From: Motacilla alba alba
Lineage: Eukaryota; Chordata; Aves; Passeriformes; Motacillidae
Reading direction: 5' to 3'
DNA length: 64,000 nucleotides
Assembly (NCBI RefSeq): GCF_015832195.1
Contig: NC_052018.1
Span: forward strand, 35,655,052-35,719,051
A program made the translations under genes and the position numbers. The stretch's first letter is position 1, and the number at the start of each line of letters is the position of its first letter. Under the pieces are notes generated by a model, which did no database searches, had not been told where the DNA came from, and saw only the letters and a program-made list of their open reading frames with translations. Below are positions 38,201 through 50,320 of the stretch, one piece after another.

Positions 38201-40299
38201 TACTGTGGCTTAAATAAAGTTGTTTAATATACTGTTTAAAAGAATAGATAATAAGTCAGAGGAAAAAAACCACCTCAGACTCAGCAAAATATTCAGAGAG
38301 AGCACCAGTTTTCCTATGGCAACAAAGTGTGCACAGGAAGGCAGCAGAGTGCAACTAAAATGTGTACGTTTGTCTTTACTAAATGCAGGGGTAGAGGAAG
38401 TGGAAAATGATGATTCTTGGGGAATAAATTATATTATGAGAAAGAAAAAAAAAAACCTCGATTACTTAAGGTTCTTTGGACTGCCAGTTTATTTCACTCT
38501 GGTTTTCTCTTGTCCTGAGTGTTATGAGAAAGGGATTTGATGCAGCAAAGTTGGATCCTGTGCAAGCACCATTTGCGGAGAAACAGACAGAGATCAGGAG
38601 AAATTCTTTGAGCAAGACCATGAGGAACATGAATGCCTGGTCCATGGATATCATTAGGATGTCTGAGTGCTGTCAAAAAGGGAGCAGTGGAAAGTACAGT
38701 GAAACCTGGGCCCAAGTCTGGAATTTGGAGATTTTCTTACGAGGTTTTGAAGGGAAAACCTCCCGTTTTCTGGGTGCTGATTTGCTGGGAGGCCTTGTTT
38801 GATAGAAGGAACGACAAAACATCTTTCCTCAAGACTTTTCAAGGCAAGCAAGCAAAACATTTTGTTGCAGAGATTAAGAGCTTCTTGGCCACAGGGCATG
38901 CCAAACCTTGTCCTTTTTGTATAAAGCCTTTGAAAGTCTGACTTCACTTTTCCTGAATGGACTTTGTTTTACCCTGACAGGCTGGAGCACAACTCACAAA
39001 ATTTTGTCTCCCATTGATCATAGCTCCAGGAAAATTCAAGGGAATGATTACTGGAAATGGAGTTTCAGGAGGTCATCTGGGCCATGTGCCATTGGAGAAG
39101 GATGTCCAGGAGTGATGTCCAGGAGCTGGGGCTGCCTGAGCCTTGCTGCTGTTGAGCCACCCAGCCCCACACAGGGTAATCTTCCCACAGATGACAGCAG
39201 GTACCATGCCGGCAGTATGCAGGACTGGGATGATGGAGGATTGCAATGCCTGTGAGTCTGGAAATCAGTCATCACTTTGATCCAGTCTAATGAAGACAGA
39301 ACAGCCACACCAAAGGCTCTCAGCCATTGGCATGGAGGTGCTGCTGTGATGTGCTTGTGCAAGAAGCACATGCCATCTTCTGTAGTTCTCTGTTAAAAAC
39401 TTAAGGCCCTTTTTGCTGATTACTTTAAAATGCTGTAATCTTTCACCCCCTTTAACAAACAGTAATGCAGAGGGACTGGGTTTCTCTTGGAGTGCCTAGA
39501 AGCACCAGCTGCTGATGTCCCAGGTGGCAAGGGATGCTCCACCTTTGCACTCTATCACTGTTAGCAGTGGAGAAAGGATGGCACTTTGCTGGAATGGGAA
39601 TTCTAAAAAAATCACGAGTTTATTAAACGTAGGAAGAGAAAGGACTATAAAGACTGACACATTTTTTCTATTCTGTTGGCCTTACCCAGAAATATCACAG
39701 AAACCACCAAGTGACAATGGTAACTTGTATCCCATGGCAAGTCCCCACCTTCCCACTACTGACAGGAAAAAGCATCAGGGTGGCTAGCACAAGCCCAGCA
39801 GTGGCAGCAGACAGGGAAGCAATGAGAAAGACTTCACCTCAGGTTGACTGTAGTTCTTTTATTTGATATTTTCCCCCATTTTCCTTCAGCTGGCCTCTGA
39901 TTTGTTCCTCAGTTGGACCTGAGGTGACCTGTCATTTCCAGGCTGCAAAGACAAGAAAATGTCCACTGCTTAATCACACTTCTAAATGGACCTTGTCACT
40001 TTGCTGAATTGCATGCATTGAAGAGGTCTCGCTGTTGTAGCCAATTCCCTGCACAACACAAACAGCTCTGGCCAGCTGGCCAATGTTCATAACTACCTAA
40101 CATTTATCCCATCTAATTCCCAAAGTGAAAGCAACTTTGCAGTTAGTGCAGATCACTACCCGTTCGTTTCTAGCAGAATAGCTCATCTAAGTGCTAATAG
40201 AAGCTGTCTTTGATCACCAGTATAGACATGGAGATTTAGACTCCAGTTGAGGTAATTATTTCCTTGACTAGCATAGACAAAATGAAATGGTGCTAAAGA
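35211..40299. other. Non-coding DNA, no gene recognised
   Basis: Unique sequence with a CpG-bearing patch at 36040-36110. Between 38470 and 39370 open frames of 73-115 codons exist in several frames on both strands, with no recognisable domain in any of them. No mobile element was identified. Confidence 0.5.
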
Positions 40300-40620
40300 T
40301 TGAAAATGCATGGAAGAATATTTTCATTAAAAAGTGAATATAGCCATTTACCAATTTTAATTAGAGTGGCATCATTTGCATTGCTCTAGTTAAAGCTTTA
40401 CTGGTATTTCTGGTATAAGTAGACTTCCATTTATCATAAAATCTCAATATACATTCACAGGAGTGAGATAAAACTTGACAGAGTGTATTAGCTTGGTTTT
40501 AAAATGTTTTCTTAATGTTAATTTAATACATATTCAGTGTAAGTAGAAATTTAAACCCAGCTTTGTGAGGAATTAAATGTGCCTCCTCTAGAGCTGTGTT
40601 GTATTAGAGAATCTTTTTAG
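40300..40620. promoter_or_regulatory. AT-rich block with octamer and TAAT motifs
   Basis: Contains AATTTTAATTAGAG, an exact octamer ATTTGCAT at 40374-40381, TTAATGTTAATTTAATAC and other homeodomain-like cores, and is free of simple repeats. It is a candidate POU/homeodomain enhancer on composition alone. Confidence 0.22.
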
Positions 40621-43600
40621 CATTAACCAAAGGAGTTTCCTGCCCTGAAAAAATATTTTCTGAGTTTTCAGAGTTTTCCCTACTTTCTAAATTATGATGA
40701 GGTCAAGTTTGTGCCAAAGTTATTGACAATAACAAATGCCAGCAGAAAAAATAGCATTGCCTTAAACTAGCTGGAAATGCCAGCATCTGATTCTCTCTTT
40801 TGAGGGAGGCAAAAAATATATTTCTGATCCTCTGCCTCCGTACTCCATGGCTCACCACAGTATTTGGGGCTCAGTCCCCAGAACTTCTTGCACTGCTGTG
40901 TCCCTTGATGACTTCCACACCAATCCTCCCAAGGTCTCTTCTCTAGATTTGCACATGAATTTTGCCTGTGAACTGAGACCTTTTTCTGGCCTGTGGGCAT
41001 TTGCCACCAGCTATGGTCCAGCTACAGCAGCTGTAGTCCAGTCTCTTCACCAAGGAGCTCTCTTCCTCATCACAGTTCTCTGCACGCTCCTGGAAGTCTT
41101 CACATACACTTTTTGGGGAAATAGCTCTCTCCAAGTGACCTTCCAAATGGATAAAAAAAATTCCCATGGCACAGTCATTCTGCTCCTTTTTGTCCACTCA
41201 CACATGCTGTCCAGGCATTTCTTTTACTTTCTACAAGCACTAACAAGAGGCTGTAACCATTTCTGAGCACTGCTATGCCAGATCATTTGGCAGTGTCCCA
41301 GGCTTGCTCACAAGTGTGCTTGTGCGCAGAGGCTGTGCAGGTTCACCTATGAACTAAAGATCAAATTTTTTGTGTAAGCATGGTGATGGGCAACCCCATT
41401 TCTGGTGCACAGAGGTAGTGGCTGCACAGGTGTTGTCAGCTGCAGGTGGAGAGTAGAAACTGGTCTCCATGGAGTAAAACTACATGTGCTATGCCTTCCC
41501 TGAGTTTTGGGCAGAAGGACAGGAAGAGAGATTGCAGAGCAACTCTCCCAGTGTATAAATATTTCTGAGCTGAGCAAGGTGGCATTCAAGGAGAAGCAGC
41601 AGAGAAAGATTGAGGAAGGGCAGGCCAGTAGAAAAAATAGCTATTCATCCTTTCACCCATCTTCGTAATCAGTGTCTTCTGAGTTTGCATTTAAAGAACT
41701 CCCTGATTGAGATTTTTCTATATATTTATTAGGAAAAAAAAATTTTTAGAATTATGGCAAAAGCTCTCCTTTCATCAGACTGAAAATATTTTGCTCAGCT
41801 CTCCCAGTTTCTTTTCTTTGCAAGTAGCAGTGAAATAATTCCCACAGACTCAGAAGGGATGCCTCTGCTCAATTGAAGATCTGAACCAATTCCTGAGATT
41901 CCACTTAGGTTTCATCCAGGTCCTTCCCTTTTCCTTGTAGATGAGACAAAACGTGATTAAGTACAGGTTCTGTGTGCACAGAACCCTAAAGGCAAACAAA
42001 ATTTGACTGCTTAGCTGTGTGCATCCCTTTCAGGCAGAAGGAATAGCCTTGAAGGCTGATTCTGTACTTCTGAGCTCTGCGAGTTATTTATCACACTCCA
42101 GAGATACAGCTGTGACAATGCCAATGCAAAGCAGCTTTCTCTTATCCATACTGACTGTCACAGAGACAAGCCCCACTCATTATCCACATCCACACGATGG
42201 TTACGTATTCCAGCACTAGGCGCTGGGAGAGTATTGTGGTATGTTTTTGATTTCCTAAGCAGTGCTGCATAAGTGATCCTAGAAAGTGTCCAATAGATCA
42301 TTGTGCGACAGCTGCCCTTCTACTACCAAATTCAGGTACTGAAGCGAATTTTGCCTGACCAAACCCCCAGACTTGTCATCCCTGGACACCAGTGTGTTCT
42401 TGTGGAGGCAGCTGAGTCAGCAGCATTTCAGGGGGCTACCATTTGCTGAGAATGTCACCCAACGTGCAGGGGAGAGTCAGGCAAGGCAGGCTTGGGTGCC
42501 GCTCACAATTTGTGACGTTCTCCTTCCTTTCTGCCTCCTGAGGACTGACTCAGCATATCAGAGGGACCAAGGTCCTCCCAAAATAACATCTTCACCCATC
42601 TCTCAGCAGGCCCCCAGAATTGCTGTACCTATTGTTCATGAAGGAATAACAGCTAGACAAGCAGCTCCTCTCTTTGTTGAGAAGTTCCCTCCTATGTTGC
42701 CATGGATATGATGACCTCTTTGTAAACTCCTTCTTTTCCCTTTTAGTGTAAGATCTCTACTATGATCCCAACATTTTGATCCATACTAAATAAAATTTTA
42801 AATTAATTACTGTTCTGCATGTATCTTGTGATTACCAAACTGTTCTGCAATTTAGTTTCTTCTGATTCACCTTCTGCCAGTCATTAACCAAATCATCACA
42901 TTAAAAGCAAGGAGAAGGAAAAGCTGATTTGGCTGAGTAGGTTTTTCACTTTCCTGTTTTCTTGTGAGATGTTTTGGGCCACAACAACAGAGCTGAAATG
43001 TATGTGGTGAAAATAGTTTACAACCATGTTCACTCACACATACAAGTGAAAGAGATTCAGAACTTCAGCAGCAATGCTGGAGAAAAGTATCCATGTTAAC
43101 CCTCCAACTTATTTATTCATCAGCTGTGCTTGTTTACACAATGTATGAAAGGAACAAATTCTGGGAACAATAAAAAACACATTCAGGTAAGAAAATGAAG
43201 CCTGACCTCCAAGCATCTAAGAAGAAGTCATTGTGTGAGGGGATTATTTCTACTTTTTTGATGACTATGATGGATGTGTATGTACAGACCTCCTTTAGGT
43301 ATTTTCCTTTAGAAAATATCACCGTTCTCCCTCTGATATTTGTTCTTGAGAGTTGGTTTTCTCTGACAACAGCTCATCTTTACGCAAGCAATGTGAAACA
43401 TCTGTGGGTGGATCTGAAAATTGAGCACATCTGCATTAGTGTCAGAGTGGCCAAAGACAGCAGCAGAATCTCACTCACTTCTTCCTCTGTTGTGCTACAG
43501 TTCCTGAAATGTCCTGCTTTGCTCTCACCCAAGGACTTACTCCATCTCAAGCTTTGCCTTTAAGATGCACCACACCACAGTGGCAAACACCTTTACCCAT

Positions 43601-44399
43601 GACGCAAGGAGTAATTTGTTCACCATTTTTCTTGAAAGAAGGCTAAAGCTGGAATCCCTCTTGTTCCTATCTGGTTGAGCAGGGAGAGAAGATAAACTTG
43701 GGTTTACAAAACTTTTGTCAGCAGCAGAGAAGATGAGGAAAGACATATTTTGTTTTAGAAATAGTTCGTGGGTTTGTACCCCAGATGCTGCCATCCATTC
43801 CCCTGGGCTTTGACACCAAGAGGCAGCACCCCAGCATGGCAGTCTTGTTGCTCTCCATGCAGGAGATCTCACCCAGAGGACATGGTGAGGGTCATTTTGC
43901 TCCACACAAACACCCAGGACATGGGAAGTCTGAGCTGAGCAGTCAGAGGACTTAAATTGGTGCATCTGTAACAAAAATCTGAACAAAGAGCAGAAGTGTG
44001 TGCAGGGGCCAAGCGACTGGGGCTGTTGTTAAAATGCTGCTGTAACTTAAAAGAAAGTAAATGGTTACAGTGCTTTGTGCACTGCTATTTGCAGCATCAT
44101 TAAACCTCCCCTGAAGCCTTGCTATTGGAAACTAGATTTAGCCAGGGCCCATTATGAGCCCAGACAACTGTACAAAATTGCCTGCTTTTTTCATATAATG
44201 ATGCCTAAAATATTTAGACCTGGGTGCCTCAAATCAGGCATCTCCCTATTTACCTTCCTAAATTAGAGTCTATTTGTTATTCATGACTTGCTTACCTGTG
44301 ACAAATAGATTGGGTTGTTCATACAACCCCTCTTGTCCTTTCTCAGAGGAATTTATTGTCATTAAATATTCCTAATTTCCTTGCAGCGCACTGTGCTTT
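40621..44399. other. Non-coding DNA, no gene recognised
   Basis: Open frames up to 149 codons (43537-43986, minus) and 139 codons (40847-41266, plus) have no recognisable product and are overlapped by frames on the other strand. No RNA gene or mobile element was identified. Confidence 0.5.
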
Positions 44400-44420
44400 C
44401 TGGAATGTAATCCATTCCAG
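44400..44420. repeat. Inverted repeat made of two TEAD (MCAT)-type sites
   Basis: CTGGAATG at 44400-44407 and CATTCCAG at 44413-44420 form a perfect 8-bp inverted repeat across the loop TAATC. Each arm contains GGAATG/CATTCC, the TEAD core. The repeat is seen directly; TEAD binding is inference. Confidence 0.8.
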
Positions 44421-47400
44421 AGGTTTTGACATTTCTACTTGTCTGTCTCAGGTGGCAACTAAATATGAGAAAGGCACTAGCAAGAGTTGGGTTTTAAAAA
44501 GTCCTCCTAAATATTTATCCAAATTTAATAGATTGCTTTTCATGTTTCTATAAAACTCAATATTGGAATCAGTACGTGGTGTTAGCAGAAGGTCAAGTTA
44601 TGAGTTTGCTGAGGGATTACCTGGCTGCATCCAAAGAGCACAGTAAAGGAAAATGCAAAACATGTAAAAGTATTGAAAATATATTGCAAGCATTTAAAAT
44701 GTATTTCAGAGATGAGGTGTCAGGATTTTTCTGGCTGATTTTTCCCTGTTACAGTCAGTCACTACTGAAAATGTACCTATAGCAAAATTTGATCTGCTTA
44801 GTCCACTTTGTTGGTAAAAATATTTTTGTTGTTCACCAAATAATGATGAAGCTTTGAGGTAGGGATACATATTTTTTGGAAGAGAGGACATATTCTTTCA
44901 TGGTTTCTGATGCTTCCCACTGCCCTGTGTGTCCCAGAGAACCCAGGTGAGCCATGTTGGCTGTCATCTGCCTTTCCTTCACACCAGCATGGCTAAACAA
45001 TGTGCAGCTGGGGTATGCACCCTTGGGCCCCCAGAGAAAAGAGGAGATGAAGGCTTTGCAGTGAGGGGTAGCTCTACAGTGCTGCTTCTGGGATCTGCAA
45101 ATTCCCTCTTTTGTATTTGGATACAATTCTTCCTAAGTCTCAGTATTTCCTCCCTGACCTGTGATGTCTGATATTGGGACATAGATATTCTGATCATAAG
45201 GTCATCACAAGCTCCTAGTGCTAGGGGCTTCCCAGCTCTCTGCCAGGTGCATCTCTCCCTCTCCGGGGGATGTCTGCATGAGTTCTGTTTTGCAGGACTG
45301 GGGAAGCCTTCCATCTCCTCCCAGATGGACAGCCCTGCCAGAATTTCCTCCTCCCCATCAGTCCCCGCATTGCAACATCCATTCCCAAATCTAGTATTTC
45401 TGATGGAGTTGATGTCGGCAAGCTCAGCTTTATATACACTTCCTGATGATCTGGCTGAGGTGCTGTAGGGCTTACAAGGCTGTGCTCCCAAAAAGTTCCC
45501 CTTTCACTTACCTGTGAATTTCAACAACTTCACAGGTATCTCTCATCTCAACTCCACCTGCAAAACCCAGCCATCCCTTGGGGCATCATCTGTGACTTGT
45601 GTCAGGTGCCTGTGCTGGTACCTGCCACGTCCAGCATGTTCTCTGTTGTGCCCAGCAGTGTCCCCAGAGTTGTTCACTCAGCCAGGACTGAGCTGGAACC
45701 CCATGGCTCCCTGCAGCACTGCAGGGAGAGGGGCAGAGCTGTTCCTCCTTCCAGCTGGGGCAGGGCAGCAAAGTTTAGGCTGGGAAGGAAAAACCAGATC
45801 ATATGAATCCAGAAAAACACTGCTACTCCATAAAATGAATGACACGTTCCCTTCACTTGCAACAGCTGACAGCAGCAGTCTGCACAGCAGGAGCATCTCC
45901 AGGGTGCAGCACACGACCAAACACACAGGGCCAGTCATTTCTCTTCTTGGTCAATACATGCTACTGCTCATACAGGAGGCTTGTTCTCCCTTCTTTGCAG
46001 CTACACACCACTGAAACAGAAAGTAAGGGCTTATAAATATTGTGTAATTGAATCTTACTCTGTGTACTGTATGCTGTCAGTGGCCTTTTCTCCCAGCCAC
46101 ACATCTTTCAGCACTTGCTGCTGTGATTCCACACTAATACCTCTGTCTGCTGCTGGAATGTGCACTCACATCAGCAGCTCCTTCCAACAATAGCACTATT
46201 AAAAATAATGAAATGTCAGGTTGTGCTGCTGTGCATCTAGATCCATTATGGAAATGTGCTGCAGGACGATAGCAGCCTGAGTCGGTTCTCCATTTGGATT
46301 TCAGAGAAAGACATCTATGGTTTTAAACAGCACCTGGGTTCCTGTCCACAGCTCACCTTTGCCTGAGAAGAACTGCTCATGCAGTTCATCTTTTGATGAA
46401 AAAGATGTACAGGGCAACACTTTAGTGGAAGGGGTGCCAAACCTTGCTTTTCTTACAGTCCTTCTCTGGGTAGACAGAACCCCTGCTATTTTTATCCCCC
46501 AGAAGTGTGTGAATTAAAATGAAATGAGAGGAGGTTGTAGGCTCTAGAAGGGGCAGACTGGCATAAGATTTCAGGAGATTGGGATAAACAGAACTAATAA
46601 TGTAGGAAATTAAAATGTAATGGACACTGTACAGTCAGTTTTAACTACTGTTCACTATACTGCCAGACAGATCAATAATATTCTGTCATTACTGATTTCC
46701 ACTGCAGATAGATGGAGTGTTGGGGAAGAAGCAACTAAATTACAGGGAAGTAGCAACTAAATTATGTAGAAGATGCAAGGAGCATGAAGAGTCGGGTAAC
46801 TGGAATTTCCATGCAACATATGTGCTTGAATTCTCTTAAAACAGGCTAGCCTGATTGCACAGACAAGTTCATTTCCATCTATATTAATCCTCTCACTGGG
46901 AATTCTCCCCCTGCTTCCTCTAAATAATCACAGGCTAAATGAGATGAGCCAAAAGGAATGAAGACTAGCAAAGGAAACACTGCTTGGTAGTGACAGGGTG
47001 TGAAATACCTCCAGAATTACATGCAGAAATGTTCTGCCCATCTCATTTGATTTGAGCCTGTGCTGGTGTTAAACAGAAAATAAACCTGGCTCTCCCTCTG
47101 TGATCCCACAGCATCTCTTGTGACAAGGATGCCTAGGCTGTGTCGCCTACCTGTGTCTTGTGTCAAATACTCATGAGTGCACACACACACAGGCAGACAA
47201 TAGGACCTAGTAATGGCATATAAGAGATACAAATGGCATAGACAGTGGCACATAAAGTTGTTTCTGAGCAATCTGGGATTCCAGAGGGAACCATCTTCAG
47301 ATGTTTTTGTTCCTCCAGGACCATGACCTCCTTACTGAATAGGGCTGACTCATTGCCCATTCACTCTTTCTGTGTGTGTAGAAGCAAAACATCAGAGCTG

Positions 47401-49913
47401 CACTGCCCTGCGTCCACACTCTCTGCATTCCCCAGCCACAGCCATGAGTAAAACAGACTGATCACAGGAGGCCCATGAGAAGGAAGAAAAACTGTCAACT
47501 TGTCAGGGATTTTGACTGAGCAACAACCCTCAGCAGCTGGGATGCACCTGGTAGCCCATGCAGATAATCAGGCAACCACCAGCAACACACGCAGTGCAAA
47601 GCAAATGTTCCATGTGTGCTTGAGAAACACATGATCCATAAAAAACCCCATTCCTACCAGTGACGTAGCTAAGCTGGGATCTGCCATGTCAGAAAGTTTA
47701 TAGAGAAGAGTCAGCTCAGCTAAGGGGGGGCAGTGCTATCATAAAGAACAGCAGAATCACAGCAGGCAAGTAACTTGCATTATCTGATGGTGTTGGGAAT
47801 ACTTATTTGACCAACCCCAGCTGGAAGCATGGGAAGGATTTAATTGCTTGATTACTTGCAGCTGCTGTTCTAAAATATTAGAACATACATGTTCTCAAAA
47901 ACTCTGTGTAGCTCCTTGACCCATAAACTTTTCTGCATTGTTAGATCCTAATATATCTTCAATTTTTGGTGATAAACCCCTGAAATTTAGTGACCCTCTA
48001 ACTGGGCAATGCCGCCTTTGTTGTGTTTTAGGTAATGTGAAATGTTACATAAGCATTTATTACAGAAAAGGCAGGAATAGAACACACGATGTCTGAACAG
48101 AAATGGTTTCTGCATGACTTGTTCCAAGCATGTGATCCACAACCCCCCAAACTAAGCAAGTTTTCCTATCAATTTCAGCAGGCTTTGGGTGCAACTAAAA
48201 CTCTTGCCATGAAAGCACTCGAAACAACTTTAAATTAATTCAACACAGGCAACTGTATGAAGTGTCAGACTGAAACAGAATTATAGACATTGAGTGTCAC
48301 CTTCATTTCATCTTTTAAACACATAATGATATACATCCCTATTACAGGATCGTATTATCCCTTCCTCTATATATCACCAGTTAATCCTTTGATATCAGCA
48401 ACGGCAGTGTTTTCAAACAGCATCCCAAATCAATGGTCCATCCCCATTACAGTCAGGCTAAGAACCACACAACATCCCCAGCTGACAGCAACCTAAGCTA
48501 GTGTTACAGCAGCAGCACAAAAACACACAGTCATGAAATTTGCAGTCATCACAGGCACACCTCCAGGAAGCAGGATAGATATAATTAAAGAGTTCCTGTG
48601 GGATATGAATGCAAAAATAAGTCAAAGTTTGGGGAAATTCTTTGGGAAAAGAGTAACACAATGACTTTACTCGTAAGGATTTTATCAACAGTAGCTATTG
48701 CCTACAGACAGCTTTAAACATGAGCTGCATTGAGTGCTGAATGTGAAACCGATTTTGCTTTTCACCACTTCAGCCACATTTTTTCTTTTCTGTGCAATTC
48801 CTTTGTGTTCATATTTCCAATCATAACAGAACACTGCTATTTGCTTGATGTCTCCACAAATGTTTGTTATTAAGCTGAGAAGATACAGACTTCCAAGGTC
48901 TTAAGAAAGTGTTTCAGGTATTTCTCATGTAGAAATATGAAAACGATTTATGTGCATTTCTTTGGGGTTTGTCAGAATAACACTAAATTACAGAAAAATA
49001 AAAGCTGGGGAAATCATCCAGTCACTGTAAAATAAGGGACTAAATTGCATACTTCAGTGCACTCCTGTTTTAGCGGAGAAAATCTGTGTGTTCAGATATA
49101 CTGACTGCTGTACTGGCCTCTCCCCATACATACAAAATCACTAAATAACTAATAAGAAATTTGAATGAATTCTTAACAAACTTGGAGTTTAAATATTGAC
49201 AGGATAGTCATAAGCAAAGGGTTTGTAGGAGACATCCTTTTCTGTTCACTTTATTGTGAATAAAAAATGATCCCATAATTAATTTTAAGTGATGTCTAAA
49301 TAAGAAGTACTTAGTTCTCTGTCAAGAATAGTCTGTGTTTTGTGTTTGATCACAGTTTAATCAACACTGAGGTCTTTTATCCAGTCCAGACAGGAGCCCA
49401 CAACAACTCCTGTGCCAATAGTGAAATACTACTGAAAATCAAAACTAGAGGTACAATTTATAGAATTTCAAAGCCCCTTAACCACAATTACATTTTTTAA
49501 CATCTTCTTCCAAATATATATGCCAGGAAAATTTATATAATGGTTCACCAACTTCCCATCTCTTCTAGGAAATCCTCTAAAACAGCCAGCAGCAGTGAAC
49601 ACAACTTCTTCAGTCAACATGCAGCATCTTCACACAGCATCTTTGGGTGATCTGAGCCCTCTGCCCTGTGGAGGAAGAGGGGTCCTCAGGCAGTGCACAG
49701 TGCCTGGCAAAAAGGCACTGCAGCACCATTGCCCCAGGGAAGCTGGGCTGAGGCAGGGTGTGACAGACACCTGGCAGAAACCACATCTCAGAAGGTGAGA
49801 TCCAGGGGAGTAGAAGCTTGTATGCTGTAGAGCACAATGCCAACCAGACAGGCTCTCATCAAGTCAAAAGCCTGTGACAAACGCCAGCCTTGGTGGAGCA
49901 CTGGTTGGGATAT
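44421..49913. other. Non-coding DNA, no gene recognised
   Basis: Unique sequence. Two near-identical 19-bp copies ending AGCAACTAAATTA lie at 46724-46742 and 46746-46764. A perfect 8-bp-stem hairpin (CAGTGCCT/AGGCACTG) lies at 49698-49720. Open frames up to 170 codons (44979-45491, minus) and 166 codons (45514-46014, plus) lie in a slightly GC-richer patch and are not recognisable. Confidence 0.5.
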
Positions 49914-50320
49914 ATCATGCTCTCACCATGACATTTTTATGAAAATCCTTTGCTAGGATTTTTTTCTCCTGAGAAGCTGAGGAGCCTCAGGAAAGAAATG
50001 TAAACAATAACTATCTGCTGCTGTGGAAAGCAACAGGTGCACCTTTGATTGGTCCATGTGAGGTGTTTCTACTTAATAACCAATCAAAGATCCAGCTGCA
50101 TCGGACTCTCTGAGAGTCACAAGATTTTATTATCATTCCATTCTATTCTTGTCCAGACTTCTGATGAATCCTTTCTCTCTATTCTTTTAGTATAGTTTTA
50201 ATATAGCATTTTTAATGTAATATATATCATAATACAATAAATCAGCTTTCTGAAGAATGGAGTCAAGATTCTCATCTCTTCCCTCGGCCTGGGACCCCTC
50301 GAACACAGTCACATCATGCT
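49914..50320 (+). mobile_element. Solo LTR of a passerine-type endogenous retrovirus
   Basis: The core follows an LTR I know as abundant in songbird genomes. It has an AAAATCCTTTGCTAGGATTT block at about 49933, then CTCCTGAGAAGCTGAGGAGC, a TGTAAACAATAACTATCTGC block, and AACAGGTGCACC with ATTGGTCC. It continues with AACCAATCAAAG, a TTCTTTTAGTATAGTTTTAA block, the polyadenylation signal AATAAA at 50236-50241, and GATTCTCATCTCTTCCCTC near the 3' end. Both ATTGGT and ACCAAT boxes suit a retroviral U3 promoter. No viral genes flank it. The 8-mer ATCATGCT occurs at 49914-49921 and 50313-50320 and could mark the target-site duplication, but the LTR ends are not fixed to the base. Family identity is from memory. 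Confidence 0.82.

Noticed and set aside
38466..39371. Cluster of 73-115 codon frames on both strands
   Set aside because: Several frames are open at once, so openness reflects local composition. None reads like a known protein and no processed-gene tail is present.
44979..46014. 170-codon minus and 166-codon plus frames
   Set aside because: Adjacent frames on opposite strands in a slightly GC-richer patch. No domain or exon-like boundaries.
49698..49720. microRNA-like hairpin
   Set aside because: The stem is only 8 bp with a 7-base loop, far too short for a miRNA precursor.
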